A stretch of DNA of 64,000 nucleotides, from contig DASPJN010000031.1 of NCBI GenBank assembly GCA_035628595.1, positions 5,450 through 69,449 on the forward strand. The letters are read 5' to 3'. Shown piece after piece: positions 42,601 to 50,744 of this stretch. A model generated the notes under the pieces. That model was not told the origin of the DNA and ran no database searches. It was given only the letters and a program-made list of their open reading frames with translations. The translations under genes and the position numbers were made by a program. The stretch's first letter is position 1. Each line of letters starts with the position of its first letter. Source of the stretch: Chryseosolibacter sp035628595 (GTDB taxonomy: Bacteria > Bacteroidota > Bacteroidia > Cytophagales > Cyclobacteriaceae).

Positions 42601-42628
42601 GTCTCGAAACCTAACCAATTTTTTAGCC

Positions 42629-42706
42629 TTGAACCTGAAGTATCGTTTACTTTTGGCGCTATTATTAACTCTGTTGATCTTTTGTTCATCAACATTGTTT
42701 AATTAA
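42629..42706 (+). CDS. 25-residue signal-peptide-like ORF, possibly a gene remnant
   Basis: TTG start, stop at 42704-42706. The translation is (M)NLKYRLLLALLLTLL followed by IFCSSTLFN: a basic n-region, a hydrophobic core and a polar end, just like the front of an exported Bacteroidota protein. It lies 29 bases after a good promoter. It may be a tiny membrane peptide or the leftover start of a deleted secreted-protein gene. The 296 bases after it hold nothing I can support; a 67-codon minus-strand frame there has no recognisable character. Confidence 0.35.
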   Translation: MNLKYRLLLALLLTLLIFCSSTLFN

Positions 42707-43002
42707 TCACGTCACTTACCCAGCATTTTCAGCCGAGAAAAATAAGACCTTTTTCAGGAATTAATTTCTAATTATCCTTAAAGGTTATCCGATTTTTTTC
42801 AAGGAGACTGTTTCCGTCCGTCTCAATCGTTTGATGGACTTCCAAAACTTTTCATGCTTTGCAAGTACTCCGAACACGAACATCACCGGCCATGCGGAAA
42901 GTTCCAGCGCAGGTATTTGCGCGTGAGCTATTATTTTCGTGATAACGCTGCTTTTCTGCCGATGAATGAACCTTTTGCGGCAGTTCATGTTACTTTTACT
43001 TC

Positions 43003-43413
43003 ATGAAGGTCAAAGTATCCCGTAAGGAACATTTTAATGCTGCTCACAGGTTATTCAATCCAGATTGGACTGATGAGATGAATCAAAAAGTTTTTGGAAA
43101 GTGTGCAAATCCCAATTATCACGGGCACAATTACGAGCTTATTGTTAGTGTAACGGGCGAGCCCAAACCTGAAACAGGCTATGTATTTGACATGAAATTG
43201 TTAAGCGACCTCATCCGCGAAAATGTTTTGATTAAATTCGATCATCGTAACTTAAATCTTGACTCTGAATATTTTAATGGATTAAATCCCACTGCTGAAA
43301 ACATTGCAGTCGTGATCTGGCGGATACTCAGGCAAAAAATTGACAATAACCTCGACTTGAAAATCACATTGTATGAGACAGAAAGGAATTTCGTTGAATA
43401 TCCGGCCCATTAG
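43003..43413 (+). CDS. 6-pyruvoyl-tetrahydropterin synthase-like protein (PTPS/QueD family)
   Basis: Zinc enzyme of the T-fold family, 136 residues. The zinc ligands are His15 (HFNAAH), His40 and His42 (NYHGHNY); the catalytic cysteine is Cys34 in VFGKCANPNYHGHNY. The spacing between cysteine and HGH, the GYVFDMKLL segment and the ending LYETERNFVEY resemble animal-type PTPS more than E. coli QueD, which ends KETCTAGC. It is therefore a candidate for tetrahydropterin synthesis, though QueD function in queuosine synthesis cannot be excluded. It overlaps folE by 41 bases. Confidence 0.85.
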   Translation: MKVKVSRKEHFNAAHRLFNPDWTDEMNQKVFGKCANPNYHGHNYELIVSVTGEPKPETGYVFDMKLLSDLIRENVLIKFDHRNLNLDSEYFNGLNPTAENIAVVIWRILRQKIDNNLDLKITLYETERNFVEYPAH

Positions 43414-44065
43414 CGCCGACGACCCCGATGAACTTGGGGACGATCATGCGGGCTCGGCATTCGAGACACCACTTCGTGCAGATGCCTTTAACATGGATGA
43501 GGATGAGAAAATCGAAAAGATCGAGAAACACTTTCATGAGATCATGCATATCCTCGGCCTGGATCTTACCGACGACAGCCTGAAAGGCACACCGCGCAGG
43601 GTAGCGAAGATGTATGTGAAGGAAGTTTTTAGCGGGCTTAATCCGAAGAATCGCCCACATGCCAGACTCTTCGAAAATAAGTACAATTATGACCAGATGC
43701 TTGTTGAGAAAGACATCACGTTTTACTCACATTGCGAACATCATTTCGTACCGATTTATGGCAAAGTACACGTTGGTTATTTTTCATCCGGAAAAGTGAT
43801 CGGTTTATCAAAGATCAACCGCATTGTACAGTACTTCTCCAAACGACCACAGGTGCAGGAACGGTTAACTGTACAGATTGGAAAGGAAATGGAAAGAGTA
43901 CTTCACACGATGGATGTAGCAGTGGTGATCGATGCCAATCATATGTGCGTTGCTTCGCGGGGTGTGGGCGATACGAATAGCAAAACAGGAACAGCATATT
44001 TTTCGGGAAAATTCAACGATGAGAACATCAGAAGAGAGTTTCTCAACTACATTAATACTAAATAA
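43373..44065 (+). CDS. folE: GTP cyclohydrolase I
   Basis: Converts GTP to 7,8-dihydroneopterin triphosphate, the entry to folate, biopterin and queuosine. The zinc ligands are Cys121 and His124 (SHCEHHFVPIYG) and Cys192 (HMCVASRGVG). KVIGLSKINRIVQYFSKRPQ and QERLTVQIG are the other conserved segments. At 230 residues it carries about 35 extra N-terminal residues. The ATG at 43373 lies inside the PTPS-like gene; a start at Met41 (43493) is also possible and would remove the overlap. The two genes are clearly one unit. Confidence 0.95.
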   Translation: MRQKGISLNIRPISADDPDELGDDHAGSAFETPLRADAFNMDEDEKIEKIEKHFHEIMHILGLDLTDDSLKGTPRRVAKMYVKEVFSGLNPKNRPHARLFENKYNYDQMLVEKDITFYSHCEHHFVPIYGKVHVGYFSSGKVIGLSKINRIVQYFSKRPQVQERLTVQIGKEMERVLHTMDVAVVIDANHMCVASRGVGDTNSKTGTAYFSGKFNDENIRREFLNYINTK

Positions 44066-44129
44066 GCCGTTCATAGTCTTTCTCAGCCGCACAAATACGA
44101 TTTTCCGCTGCTAAAATTGCCCGGATTTA

Positions 44130-44158
44130 GTTATTTTGGTTCACCCAAACCAAATAAC
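44130..44158 (+). promoter_or_regulatory. Inverted repeat upstream of the MarR gene, candidate operator
   Basis: GTTATTTTGGTT (44130-44141) and AACCAAATAAC (44148-44158) form an almost perfect dyad (one extra T in the left arm) with a 6-base spacer. It ends 7 bases before the ATG and overlaps a possible -7 element TATTTTGG. MarR proteins usually bind such dyads at their own promoters. Confidence 0.6.
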
Positions 44159-44165
44159 CAAACCT

Positions 44166-44678
44166 ATGTCTTTATCACATGATATTAAGCAGCGTGAATT
44201 CCGTTCGGAATATCAGAAAGCGATCCTCAACATCCTGTACACTCACAACTATGTCGTTGGTCACATGAGTGAAGCATTGAAAGACTTCGACATCACCCGT
44301 CAACAATACAATGTGTTGCGGATTCTCAGGGGTCAGTATCCCCGTCATTCATCCATCAACCTGATTAAAGACCGGATGTTGGATAAGATGTCCGATACCT
44401 CGCGGATCGTAGAACGCCTGCGCATCAAAGGGTTGATCAGTCGCGAAGAGTGTTCCAGCGATAAACGTTCCGTTGAGATCAAGATTACTGAAAAGGGGTT
44501 GGCACTCCTCCAAACTATGGAAAAACCTATGGTTGACGTAGAGAAATTACTGCACACACTCACCATTAATGAAACCGCCCAACTCAACCAATTGTTAGAT
44601 AAATTAAGGGGCAGCGAGCCTGAAATTTTTGAAGAAGTTGAGACGCTTGAGCTAATGAATCAACCAGAAAAATTTTAG
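44166..44678 (+). CDS. MarR family transcriptional regulator
   Basis: 170 residues from the ATG at 44166; an upstream TTG frame would run through the candidate operator and is rejected. It has the winged helix-turn-helix: FDITRQQYNVLRILRGQYPR, then the recognition region RMLDKMSDTSRIVERLRIKG and the wing SREECSSDKRSVEIKITEKG. Dimerisation helices flank it. The ligand is unknown. It reads toward the aconitase gene with a 31-base gap, so it may control itself, aconitase, or distant genes. Confidence 0.9.
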   Translation: MSLSHDIKQREFRSEYQKAILNILYTHNYVVGHMSEALKDFDITRQQYNVLRILRGQYPRHSSINLIKDRMLDKMSDTSRIVERLRIKGLISREECSSDKRSVEIKITEKGLALLQTMEKPMVDVEKLLHTLTINETAQLNQLLDKLRGSEPEIFEEVETLELMNQPEKF

Positions 44679-44709
44679 TACTTTAGCGCACCTTAACATT
44701 AACAATACT

Positions 44710-47310
44710 ATGGTATTCGACTTAGACATGATCAAGGCGGTATATAAACAACTGCCGGGCCGTATTGCCAAGGCCCGTAAAGTTGTAAACCGTCCATTGA
44801 CACTATCTGAAAAAATTCTGTTTGCGCACCTGCACAATGATCAGCCCGTTGAAAATTTTGTGCGTGGTAAATCGTATGTCAATTTTTCACCTGACCGTGT
44901 TGCCATGCAGGATGCAACAGCTCAGATGGCGTTACTTCAATTCATGTCTGCCGGAATACCCAAGGTTCGCGTTCCGTCAACCGTTCACTGCGATCACCTG
45001 ATCCTGGCGAAAGACGGCGCTAAAAAAGATCTGAAAGATTCTATCACTGCAAGTGGCGAAGTATTCAACTTCCTCGAATCAGTTTCCAATAAATTCGGCA
45101 TCGGTTTCTGGAAGCCTGGCGCCGGTATCATTCATCAGGTTGTGCTCGAAAACTATGGTTTTCCAGGTGGGATGATGATCGGTACAGATTCACATACGGT
45201 GAACGCAGGCGGACTTGGTATGATTGCCATCGGCGTTGGCGGTGCGGACGCCGTGGATGTGATGGCTGGGATGCCATGGGAATTGAAGTGGCCGAAACTT
45301 ATCGGTGTAAAACTAACCGGAAAGCTGAACGGATGGTCGTCAGCAAAAGATGTGATCCTGAAAGTGGCGGGTATCCTTACCGTTAAGGGTGGAACCGGTG
45401 CGATCGTTGAATATTTTGGTCCGGGTGCGCAAACGCTTTCGTGTACCGGAAAAGCGACGATCGGTAACATGGGCGCCGAAATTGGCGCCACGACTTCGAC
45501 TTTCGGCTACGACGAAAAAATGGCAGCCTATCTTCGCGGCACAGGCCGCAAGGAAGTTGCAGCGCTTGCAGATAAAGTAAAAGAGCACCTGACTGGCGAT
45601 CCGGAAGTTTACTCTTCGCCAGAAAAATACTTTGACCAGGTGATCGAGATTAATCTCGACGAGCTTGAGCCGCATGTGAATGGTCCATTTACGCCTGACC
45701 GCGCGATTCCGATCTCGCAATTCGCAGAAGAAGTAAGGAGGAACGGCTGGCCCGAAAAACTCGAAGTCGGGTTGATCGGTTCATGTACGAACTCTTCGTA
45801 TGAAGACATTTCACGTTCAGCTTCGTTAGCAAAACAGGCTGTCGACAAGAAGATAAAAGCACGGGCCGAATTTACGATAACGCCAGGTTCCGAGCAGGTG
45901 CGCTACACGGTAGAGCGCGATGGCTTCCTGGGAATATTCGAAAAAATGGGTGGCGTTGTGTTAGCGAATGCATGCGGTCCTTGCATCGGACAGTGGGCTC
46001 GCCACACAAATGATCCAAACAGGAAAAATTCCATCATCACGTCCTTTAACAGAAACTTTGCAAAGAGAAATGATGGTAATCCAAATACACATGCTTTCGT
46101 AGCATCTCCTGAAATAACAACCGCTTTTGCTATTGCGGGCTACCTGACTTTCAATCCATTGAAAGATACGATCACCAATGATGAAGGAAATGCTGTGAAG
46201 CTTGATGAACCGATGGGTGTTGAGTTCCCTCCGAGAGGATTTGACGTAAAAGATCCAGGCTATATTGCTCCCGCGGAAGACGGAAGCCGCGTTCGCGTTA
46301 ACATCGCTGCAGATTCAAACCGTCTCCAGGCGCTGGAACCATTCCAGGCATGGGATGGAAAAAATCTGACAGGCATGCGTCTGCTGATCAAGGCGAAAGG
46401 TAAATGTACAACAGATCATATCTCAATGGCTGGTCCATGGCTGAGATTCAGAGGCCATCTTGATAACATTTCAAACAACACGCTTACTGGGGCAGTGAAT
46501 GCTTTCAACGAGAAAACAGATTCAGTCAAAAATTTACTGACAGGTGAATATGGGCCCGTGCCTGCAACACAACGCGCATATAAAGCTGCCGGTGTCGCAA
46601 CAATCGTCGTTGGCGATCATAATTATGGCGAAGGTTCTTCACGTGAGCACGCTGCCATGCAGCCGCGCCATCTTGGTATCCGCGCCATCCTGGTTAAATC
46701 ATTTGCGCGAATCCATGAAACGAATCTAAAGAAGCAGGGTATGCTTGCGATTACATTCTCAAATGAGGAAGACTACGACAAGTTCCGCGAAGGCGATACG
46801 ATTGACATCACCGATCTGACGCAGTTTGCCCCTGACCGCCAGCTCACGTTGGTACTAAAGCATGAGGATGGATCAACGGATACGATCAAAGTAAACCATA
46901 CTTACAATAAAGGTCAGATTGAATGGTTTAAAGCAGGCTCCGCACTTAACCTAATGGCGAAACAAATTACCGCATCAACTTTCAAGCAGCCAGTATCCCG
47001 CGCTGTTGTCAAAAAAGCGGATGGCCAGAAAGTTGTGAAATCAATGAAGGAAGATAAGAAGGACAATAAGAAGATGATCAAGAAGGTGACGTCGCGGATT
47101 GCTTCAAAAAACAAGCCTGCAAAGAACGGTGCGAAATCAGGATCAAAGACGTTAGCTAAGAAAACTGTGAAAAAAGCGGTAAAGAAAGCTGGCGTTGTTA
47201 AGAAGGTTGTTAAAAAAATCGTGAAGGCTGTTGCCAAAGCAATCACGAAGAAGGGTAAAAAATCTGCGACGAAAAAAGTAGCAAAAAAGGCATCCAAGAA
47301 AAAGCGCTAG
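44710..47310 (+). CDS. acn: Aconitate hydratase with a lysine-rich C-terminal tail
   Basis: TCA-cycle enzyme that isomerises citrate and isocitrate on a 4Fe-4S cluster. The cluster cysteines are Cys359 (IGSCTNSSYED), Cys422 and Cys425 (ANACGPCIGQW). FPGGMMIGTDSHTVNAGG, DHISMAGPWLRFRGHLDN and VVGDHNYGEGSSREHAAM show the mitochondrial-type enzyme. The enzyme proper ends near residue 755 (FKAGSALNLMA). About 110 residues follow that are not part of aconitase: 39 lysines in the last 99 positions, with AKK, VKK and TKK repeats like histone H1 tails. The frame is continuous. A terminator follows. Confidence 0.95.
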   Translation: MVFDLDMIKAVYKQLPGRIAKARKVVNRPLTLSEKILFAHLHNDQPVENFVRGKSYVNFSPDRVAMQDATAQMALLQFMSAGIPKVRVPSTVHCDHLILAKDGAKKDLKDSITASGEVFNFLESVSNKFGIGFWKPGAGIIHQVVLENYGFPGGMMIGTDSHTVNAGGLGMIAIGVGGADAVDVMAGMPWELKWPKLIGVKLTGKLNGWSSAKDVILKVAGILTVKGGTGAIVEYFGPGAQTLSCTGKATIGNMGAEIGATTSTFGYDEKMAAYLRGTGRKEVAALADKVKEHLTGDPEVYSSPEKYFDQVIEINLDELEPHVNGPFTPDRAIPISQFAEEVRRNGWPEKLEVGLIGSCTNSSYEDISRSASLAKQAVDKKIKARAEFTITPGSEQVRYTVERDGFLGIFEKMGGVVLANACGPCIGQWARHTNDPNRKNSIITSFNRNFAKRNDGNPNTHAFVASPEITTAFAIAGYLTFNPLKDTITNDEGNAVKLDEPMGVEFPPRGFDVKDPGYIAPAEDGSRVRVNIAADSNRLQALEPFQAWDGKNLTGMRLLIKAKGKCTTDHISMAGPWLRFRGHLDNISNNTLTGAVNAFNEKTDSVKNLLTGEYGPVPATQRAYKAAGVATIVVGDHNYGEGSSREHAAMQPRHLGIRAILVKSFARIHETNLKKQGMLAITFSNEEDYDKFREGDTIDITDLTQFAPDRQLTLVLKHEDGSTDTIKVNHTYNKGQIEWFKAGSALNLMAKQITASTFKQPVSRAVVKKADGQKVVKSMKEDKKDNKKMIKKVTSRIASKNKPAKNGAKSGSKTLAKKTVKKAVKKAGVVKKVVKKIVKAVAKAITKKGKKSATKKVAKKASKKKR

Positions 47311-47332
47311 TCTTAGATAATTCTTAAAGAAG

Positions 47333-47358
47333 CCACGCTATATGCGTGGTTTTTTTTT
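47333..47358 (+). terminator. Terminator of the aconitase gene
   Basis: A 6-bp GC-rich stem CCACGC / GCGTGG with a 5-base loop, extended by weaker pairs, followed by nine T. Confidence 0.9.
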
Positions 47359-47410
47359 GACTTTTAATCAAGAGAAATATAGAAAACGGTAGACGATTTA
47401 AAGGTTGGCG

Positions 47411-48040
47411 TTACCTCAGTTCGCGAACGATATGGCAAAGCTCATTGAGTATCATAGCAGTTGCGCCCCAGACAATTTCGCCTTCAATCTCGAAGTGCGG
47501 TGCCATCATACGAAATTGCCCCGCTGCCAATATCTCCTTGTTTCTGATTGCATCCTGTTGCGTGAGCGCCAGAAGATCACCTGAAAGGATACGATCAACT
47601 TCGCGCGGGTCAGGATTAAAGACTGGAACACCGTTGCATGATGCAACAATCGGGGTAACAAGAAAATTACTGGGGATCACAAAAAAATCACTGAGCCTGC
47701 CTATTACAGTCAAATGTTCCTTTGTTACGCCTATCTCCTCCTCCCCTTCTCTGAGTGCTGCCGCAATGGAATCCTCTCCTGTTTCTGCCTTTCCTCCTGG
47801 CAGGCTAACCTGACCGCTATGCGCACCCAGATATTCCTGGCGCTTGATCAGCGGAAAATGAATCTTGTTGTCTTTTTCATAAAGCATGATTAAAACGGCA
47901 CCGGGCTTTGGAGCAGTTTTGTGACGGAAGTTGGGTATCAGTTCTCCAACGGGTGTTGCCCGCATAGTATCATGGGCCAGCACCCCCGGCAATGGTTGCC
48001 GCAATCTATCTTCGAGCTTCGAAACGAATGTCCCAAACAT
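47411..48040 (-). CDS. NUDIX hydrolase, CoA pyrophosphatase-like
   Basis: 209 residues with a complete Nudix box from about residue 83: GKAETGEDSIAAALREGEEE followed by IGV. The glutamates of REGEEE bind the metal. The upstream PKPGAVLIMLYEKDNKIHFP and the SGQVSLPGGK lead-in match the NudL/CoA diphosphatase subgroup, which cleaves CoA to phosphopantetheine and 3',5'-ADP. Substrate choice is inferred from subgroup features only. It is the last gene of a five-gene minus-strand unit, 11 bases after surE. Confidence 0.88.
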   Translation of the reverse strand: MFGTFVSKLEDRLRQPLPGVLAHDTMRATPVGELIPNFRHKTAPKPGAVLIMLYEKDNKIHFPLIKRQEYLGAHSGQVSLPGGKAETGEDSIAAALREGEEEIGVTKEHLTVIGRLSDFFVIPSNFLVTPIVASCNGVPVFNPDPREVDRILSGDLLALTQQDAIRNKEILAAGQFRMMAPHFEIEGEIVWGATAMILNELCHIVRELR

Positions 48041-48051
48041 TTATCTGCAAA

Positions 48052-48837
48052 CTATTTCGGCGGGAGGATGTCCCAATCTTCATTGAGAACCGGAATGGCT
48101 GTATGCGCCGTCAGATCAAACTGACACGGAACCACCGAAACATAATTATTCGCGATAGCCCATTCGTCGTTGTCTTCACCTTTATCAAAATTTACGAAGT
48201 TACCGAGCATCCAGAAGTATCGTCTTCCGTGCGGGTCCATACGCATATCAAACTCTTCTATCCACTTGGCATTAGCCTGCCTGCAGATTCTCACGCCTTT
48301 AAGCGGCGCGTTCTGAATTGGAGGAAAATTCACATTGAGCGCAACGCCCTTTGGAAGTCCTTTCTCCAAAACCTGCCGGGTAATTTTCTTTATGAATGGC
48401 TCGGTATGGGAAAAGTCTGCAGTGTAGGAAAAATCGCAGAGTGAAAAACCGATCGCAGGGGTGCCCTCAATGGCGCCTTCAATCGCAGCCGACATTGTTC
48501 CCGAATAAAGTACACTGATGGAAGTATTGCTTCCGTGATTGACACCACTTACCACGACATCGGGCTGACGCTGATCCCGCAGTACGAAATGACGCGCCAT
48601 CTTTACACAATCAGCAGGTGTACCTGAACATTCAAACGCCTTCACACCTTCAAAGATGAAATTTTCTTCAAGCCGCAATGTTTCACCCACCGTGATTGCG
48701 TGCCCCATCCCGGATTGCGGGCTATCGGGCGCAACAACTATTACTTCACCCAGTTCTTTCATGACATTCACCAGTGTCAGAATTCCTTTGGATGTAATTC
48801 CATCGTCATTTGTAACAAGTATCAGCGGTCGGCTCAT
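48052..48837 (-). CDS. surE: 5'/3'-nucleotidase SurE
   Basis: Survival protein SurE, a metal-dependent phosphatase acting on nucleoside monophosphates and short polyphosphate. ILVTNDDGITSKGI (6-19) gives the metal-binding Asp11 and Asp12. VVAPDSPQSGMGHAIT contains the catalytic Ser/Asn region, and VVSGVNHGSNTSISVLYSGT the other metal ligand. Its 261 residues are normal. It sits between an exported hypothetical gene (11 bases) and the Nudix gene, consistent with nucleotide housekeeping. Confidence 0.95.
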   Translation of the reverse strand: MSRPLILVTNDDGITSKGILTLVNVMKELGEVIVVAPDSPQSGMGHAITVGETLRLEENFIFEGVKAFECSGTPADCVKMARHFVLRDQRQPDVVVSGVNHGSNTSISVLYSGTMSAAIEGAIEGTPAIGFSLCDFSYTADFSHTEPFIKKITRQVLEKGLPKGVALNVNFPPIQNAPLKGVRICRQANAKWIEEFDMRMDPHGRRYFWMLGNFVNFDKGEDNDEWAIANNYVSVVPCQFDLTAHTAIPVLNEDWDILPPK

Positions 48838-48848
48838 TAGAATTTATA

Positions 48849-49472
48849 TTAAACGCGAAATAGCGAATTGTAGTAATCGATGATCCTCAACATATCGTAC
48901 TTTTCTTCTACACGAAGGCGATTCACCCGTATAAACTTATTAACATCCTTCGACTTGTCTCCCATTAGTTCCAGGAGATCGTTCTTTTTTCCGACAAACT
49001 CTACAATTTCACCATCCTCATTAAGAAAGAAAAAGCGGTATGCGAGAACTTCTCTCGTGTACCCGTGAATAGAATAGGGAGAAGATATTGTTCTCAACTC
49101 GATATACTCTCTGGATAAAAGCGTGAGCTTACCCTCCGTTAACAACTCAAAAAAAACGGGTGCTTTATACTGGCCGGCGCCACTGTATGGTAGTGTAAAA
49201 AACTTCCGATAGCGATTAGCCGAGGCATCAAAGATCTCAAAAAATAATACCTTACGCGCTGAGTAGATTTCATTCGCCAATTGATGATCGGAGAATTGAA
49301 CGAGATCCTGCTGCTGATCGTATTTCACCAATCCTACCAGAGTATCCCGCTCTTCAAGAACAATTTTCCCTTCGTGCCAAAGCTCGAATGGCCACTCTTG
49401 CGCCAACCCGGGGTGGTACGCCAGAACTGTAAACAAAATAATAACAGTAGTGAACGCTCTGCGACGCATCAA
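48849..49472 (-). CDS. Exported hypothetical protein
   Basis: 207 residues with a signal peptide (RRRAFTTVIILFTVLAYHPGLAQ). The mature protein is mostly beta-like (KIVLEERDTLVGLVKYD, RYRKFFTLPYSGAGQYK). It ends with a helical tail (KDVNKFIRVNRLRVEEKYDML followed by IDYYNSLF). I recognise the general look of a secreted Bacteroidota protein but no named domain. Its start directly abuts the ribBA stop, so it is co-transcribed with ribBA and surE. Function is unknown. Confidence 0.7.
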   Translation of the reverse strand: MMRRRAFTTVIILFTVLAYHPGLAQEWPFELWHEGKIVLEERDTLVGLVKYDQQQDLVQFSDHQLANEIYSARKVLFFEIFDASANRYRKFFTLPYSGAGQYKAPVFFELLTEGKLTLLSREYIELRTISSPYSIHGYTREVLAYRFFFLNEDGEIVEFVGKKNDLLELMGDKSKDVNKFIRVNRLRVEEKYDMLRIIDYYNSLFRV

Positions 49473-50690
49473 TTATTTATTTCTTAAGATCGTGTGGCCA
49501 AGTTTATCGCGTTTAGTCAAAAGATACTTTTCGTTATGAGGATTTGACTGAATTTCGATAGGCACATTATCTACAATTTCCAGACCATAACCCATAAGGC
49601 CAACGCGCTTCTTCGGATTATTGCTCATCAGACGAATTTTCGTAATACCCAGGTCTCGCAAGATCTGTGCACCAACGCCATAATCACGTTCATCCATATC
49701 AAAGCCGAGCTGGACATTTGCTTCTACAGTATCCCATCCTTCTTCCTGCAACTTGTATGCACGCAGCTTATTGAGCAACCCGATTCCACGACCTTCCTGT
49801 TTCATATACAGAACGACTCCCTTTCCTTCGCGTTCTACCATTTCCATCGCATGATGAAGTTGTGATCCACAGTCGCACCGGCAGGAACCGAAAATATCAC
49901 CTGTAACACAGGACGAATGCACGCGTACCAGCACAGGTTCGTCTTTTGTCCAACTGCCTTTTACAAGCGCGAGGTGTAAATCCTGGGTGTTCGTTTGCTC
50001 ATACGCCACAAGTTTGAAATTACCATGTTCGGTAGGCATATCAACTTCAACCTGACGGTTGATCAACGACTCCTTTTTAACGCGATACTCAATGAGGTCT
50101 TTGATTGACACAAGCTTCAGCGAAAAACGAGCTGCAACTTTCACAAGATCCGGAAGTCTGGCCATCGTTCCGTCTTCATTCATGATTTCCACAAGAACAC
50201 CGGCAGGTTTGAAGCCGGCCAGGCGAGCAAAATCAATGGATGCTTCCGTGTGGCCCGCTCGTCTTAGTACGCCACCGCGCTTTGCCCTTAATGGGAATAT
50301 GTGTCCGGGTTTTCCCAGTTCGTCGGGCCTTGTCTCCGGATCAACAAGCGCGCGAATGGTTTTAAATCGATCATGCGCAGAAATCCCTGTGGTGCAACCA
50401 TGACCAATGAGATCTACCGATACGGTAAACGGTGTTTCAAAAGCCGCTGTATTACTTCCGACCATGAGCTCGAGGCCAAGCTCCTCACAGCGGTCTTCAA
50501 CAAGTGGCGCGCAAATGAGGCCCCGCCCATGTGTGGCCATAAAATTTACAATTTCGGGTGTAACGCACTCGGCAGCGCAAACAAAATCACCTTCATTCTC
50601 GCGATCTTCATCATCGACTACGATTATGACTTTACCGTTCTTAATTTCCTCGATCGCTTCTTCGATCGTATTCAGTTTTATATCGCTCAT
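49473..50690 (-). CDS. ribBA: Bifunctional riboflavin biosynthesis protein RibBA
   Basis: The N-terminal half is 3,4-dihydroxy-2-butanone-4-phosphate synthase with DDEDRENEGD (26-35) and GCTTGISAHDR (98-108). The C-terminal half is GTP cyclohydrolase II with zinc cysteines Cys261, Cys272 and Cys274 (SSCVTGDIFGSCRCDC) and YMKQEGRGIGLLNKLRAYKL. Together they supply both branches of riboflavin synthesis. At 405 residues it is full length. It follows dnaG after 54 bases and precedes the exported hypothetical. Confidence 0.96.
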   Translation of the reverse strand: MSDIKLNTIEEAIEEIKNGKVIIVVDDEDRENEGDFVCAAECVTPEIVNFMATHGRGLICAPLVEDRCEELGLELMVGSNTAAFETPFTVSVDLIGHGCTTGISAHDRFKTIRALVDPETRPDELGKPGHIFPLRAKRGGVLRRAGHTEASIDFARLAGFKPAGVLVEIMNEDGTMARLPDLVKVAARFSLKLVSIKDLIEYRVKKESLINRQVEVDMPTEHGNFKLVAYEQTNTQDLHLALVKGSWTKDEPVLVRVHSSCVTGDIFGSCRCDCGSQLHHAMEMVEREGKGVVLYMKQEGRGIGLLNKLRAYKLQEEGWDTVEANVQLGFDMDERDYGVGAQILRDLGITKIRLMSNNPKKRVGLMGYGLEIVDNVPIEIQSNPHNEKYLLTKRDKLGHTILRNK

Positions 50691-50744
50691 GCAGGGTTTG
50701 ATTGCGGTTCAACAATAACAAAAAGTTTCCATTGGTTGTTCAGC

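Noticed and set aside
42785..42988. A 67-codon minus-strand ORF between cysH and the PTPS-like gene
   Set aside because: No domain, signal peptide or coding character is recognisable, and its start reaches almost into the upstream region of the next gene.
46914..47297. A 127-codon minus-strand frame rich in Phe, Thr and Ala opposite the aconitase tail
   Set aside because: It is the mirror of the lysine-rich AAG/AAA tail on the other strand and has no independent support.
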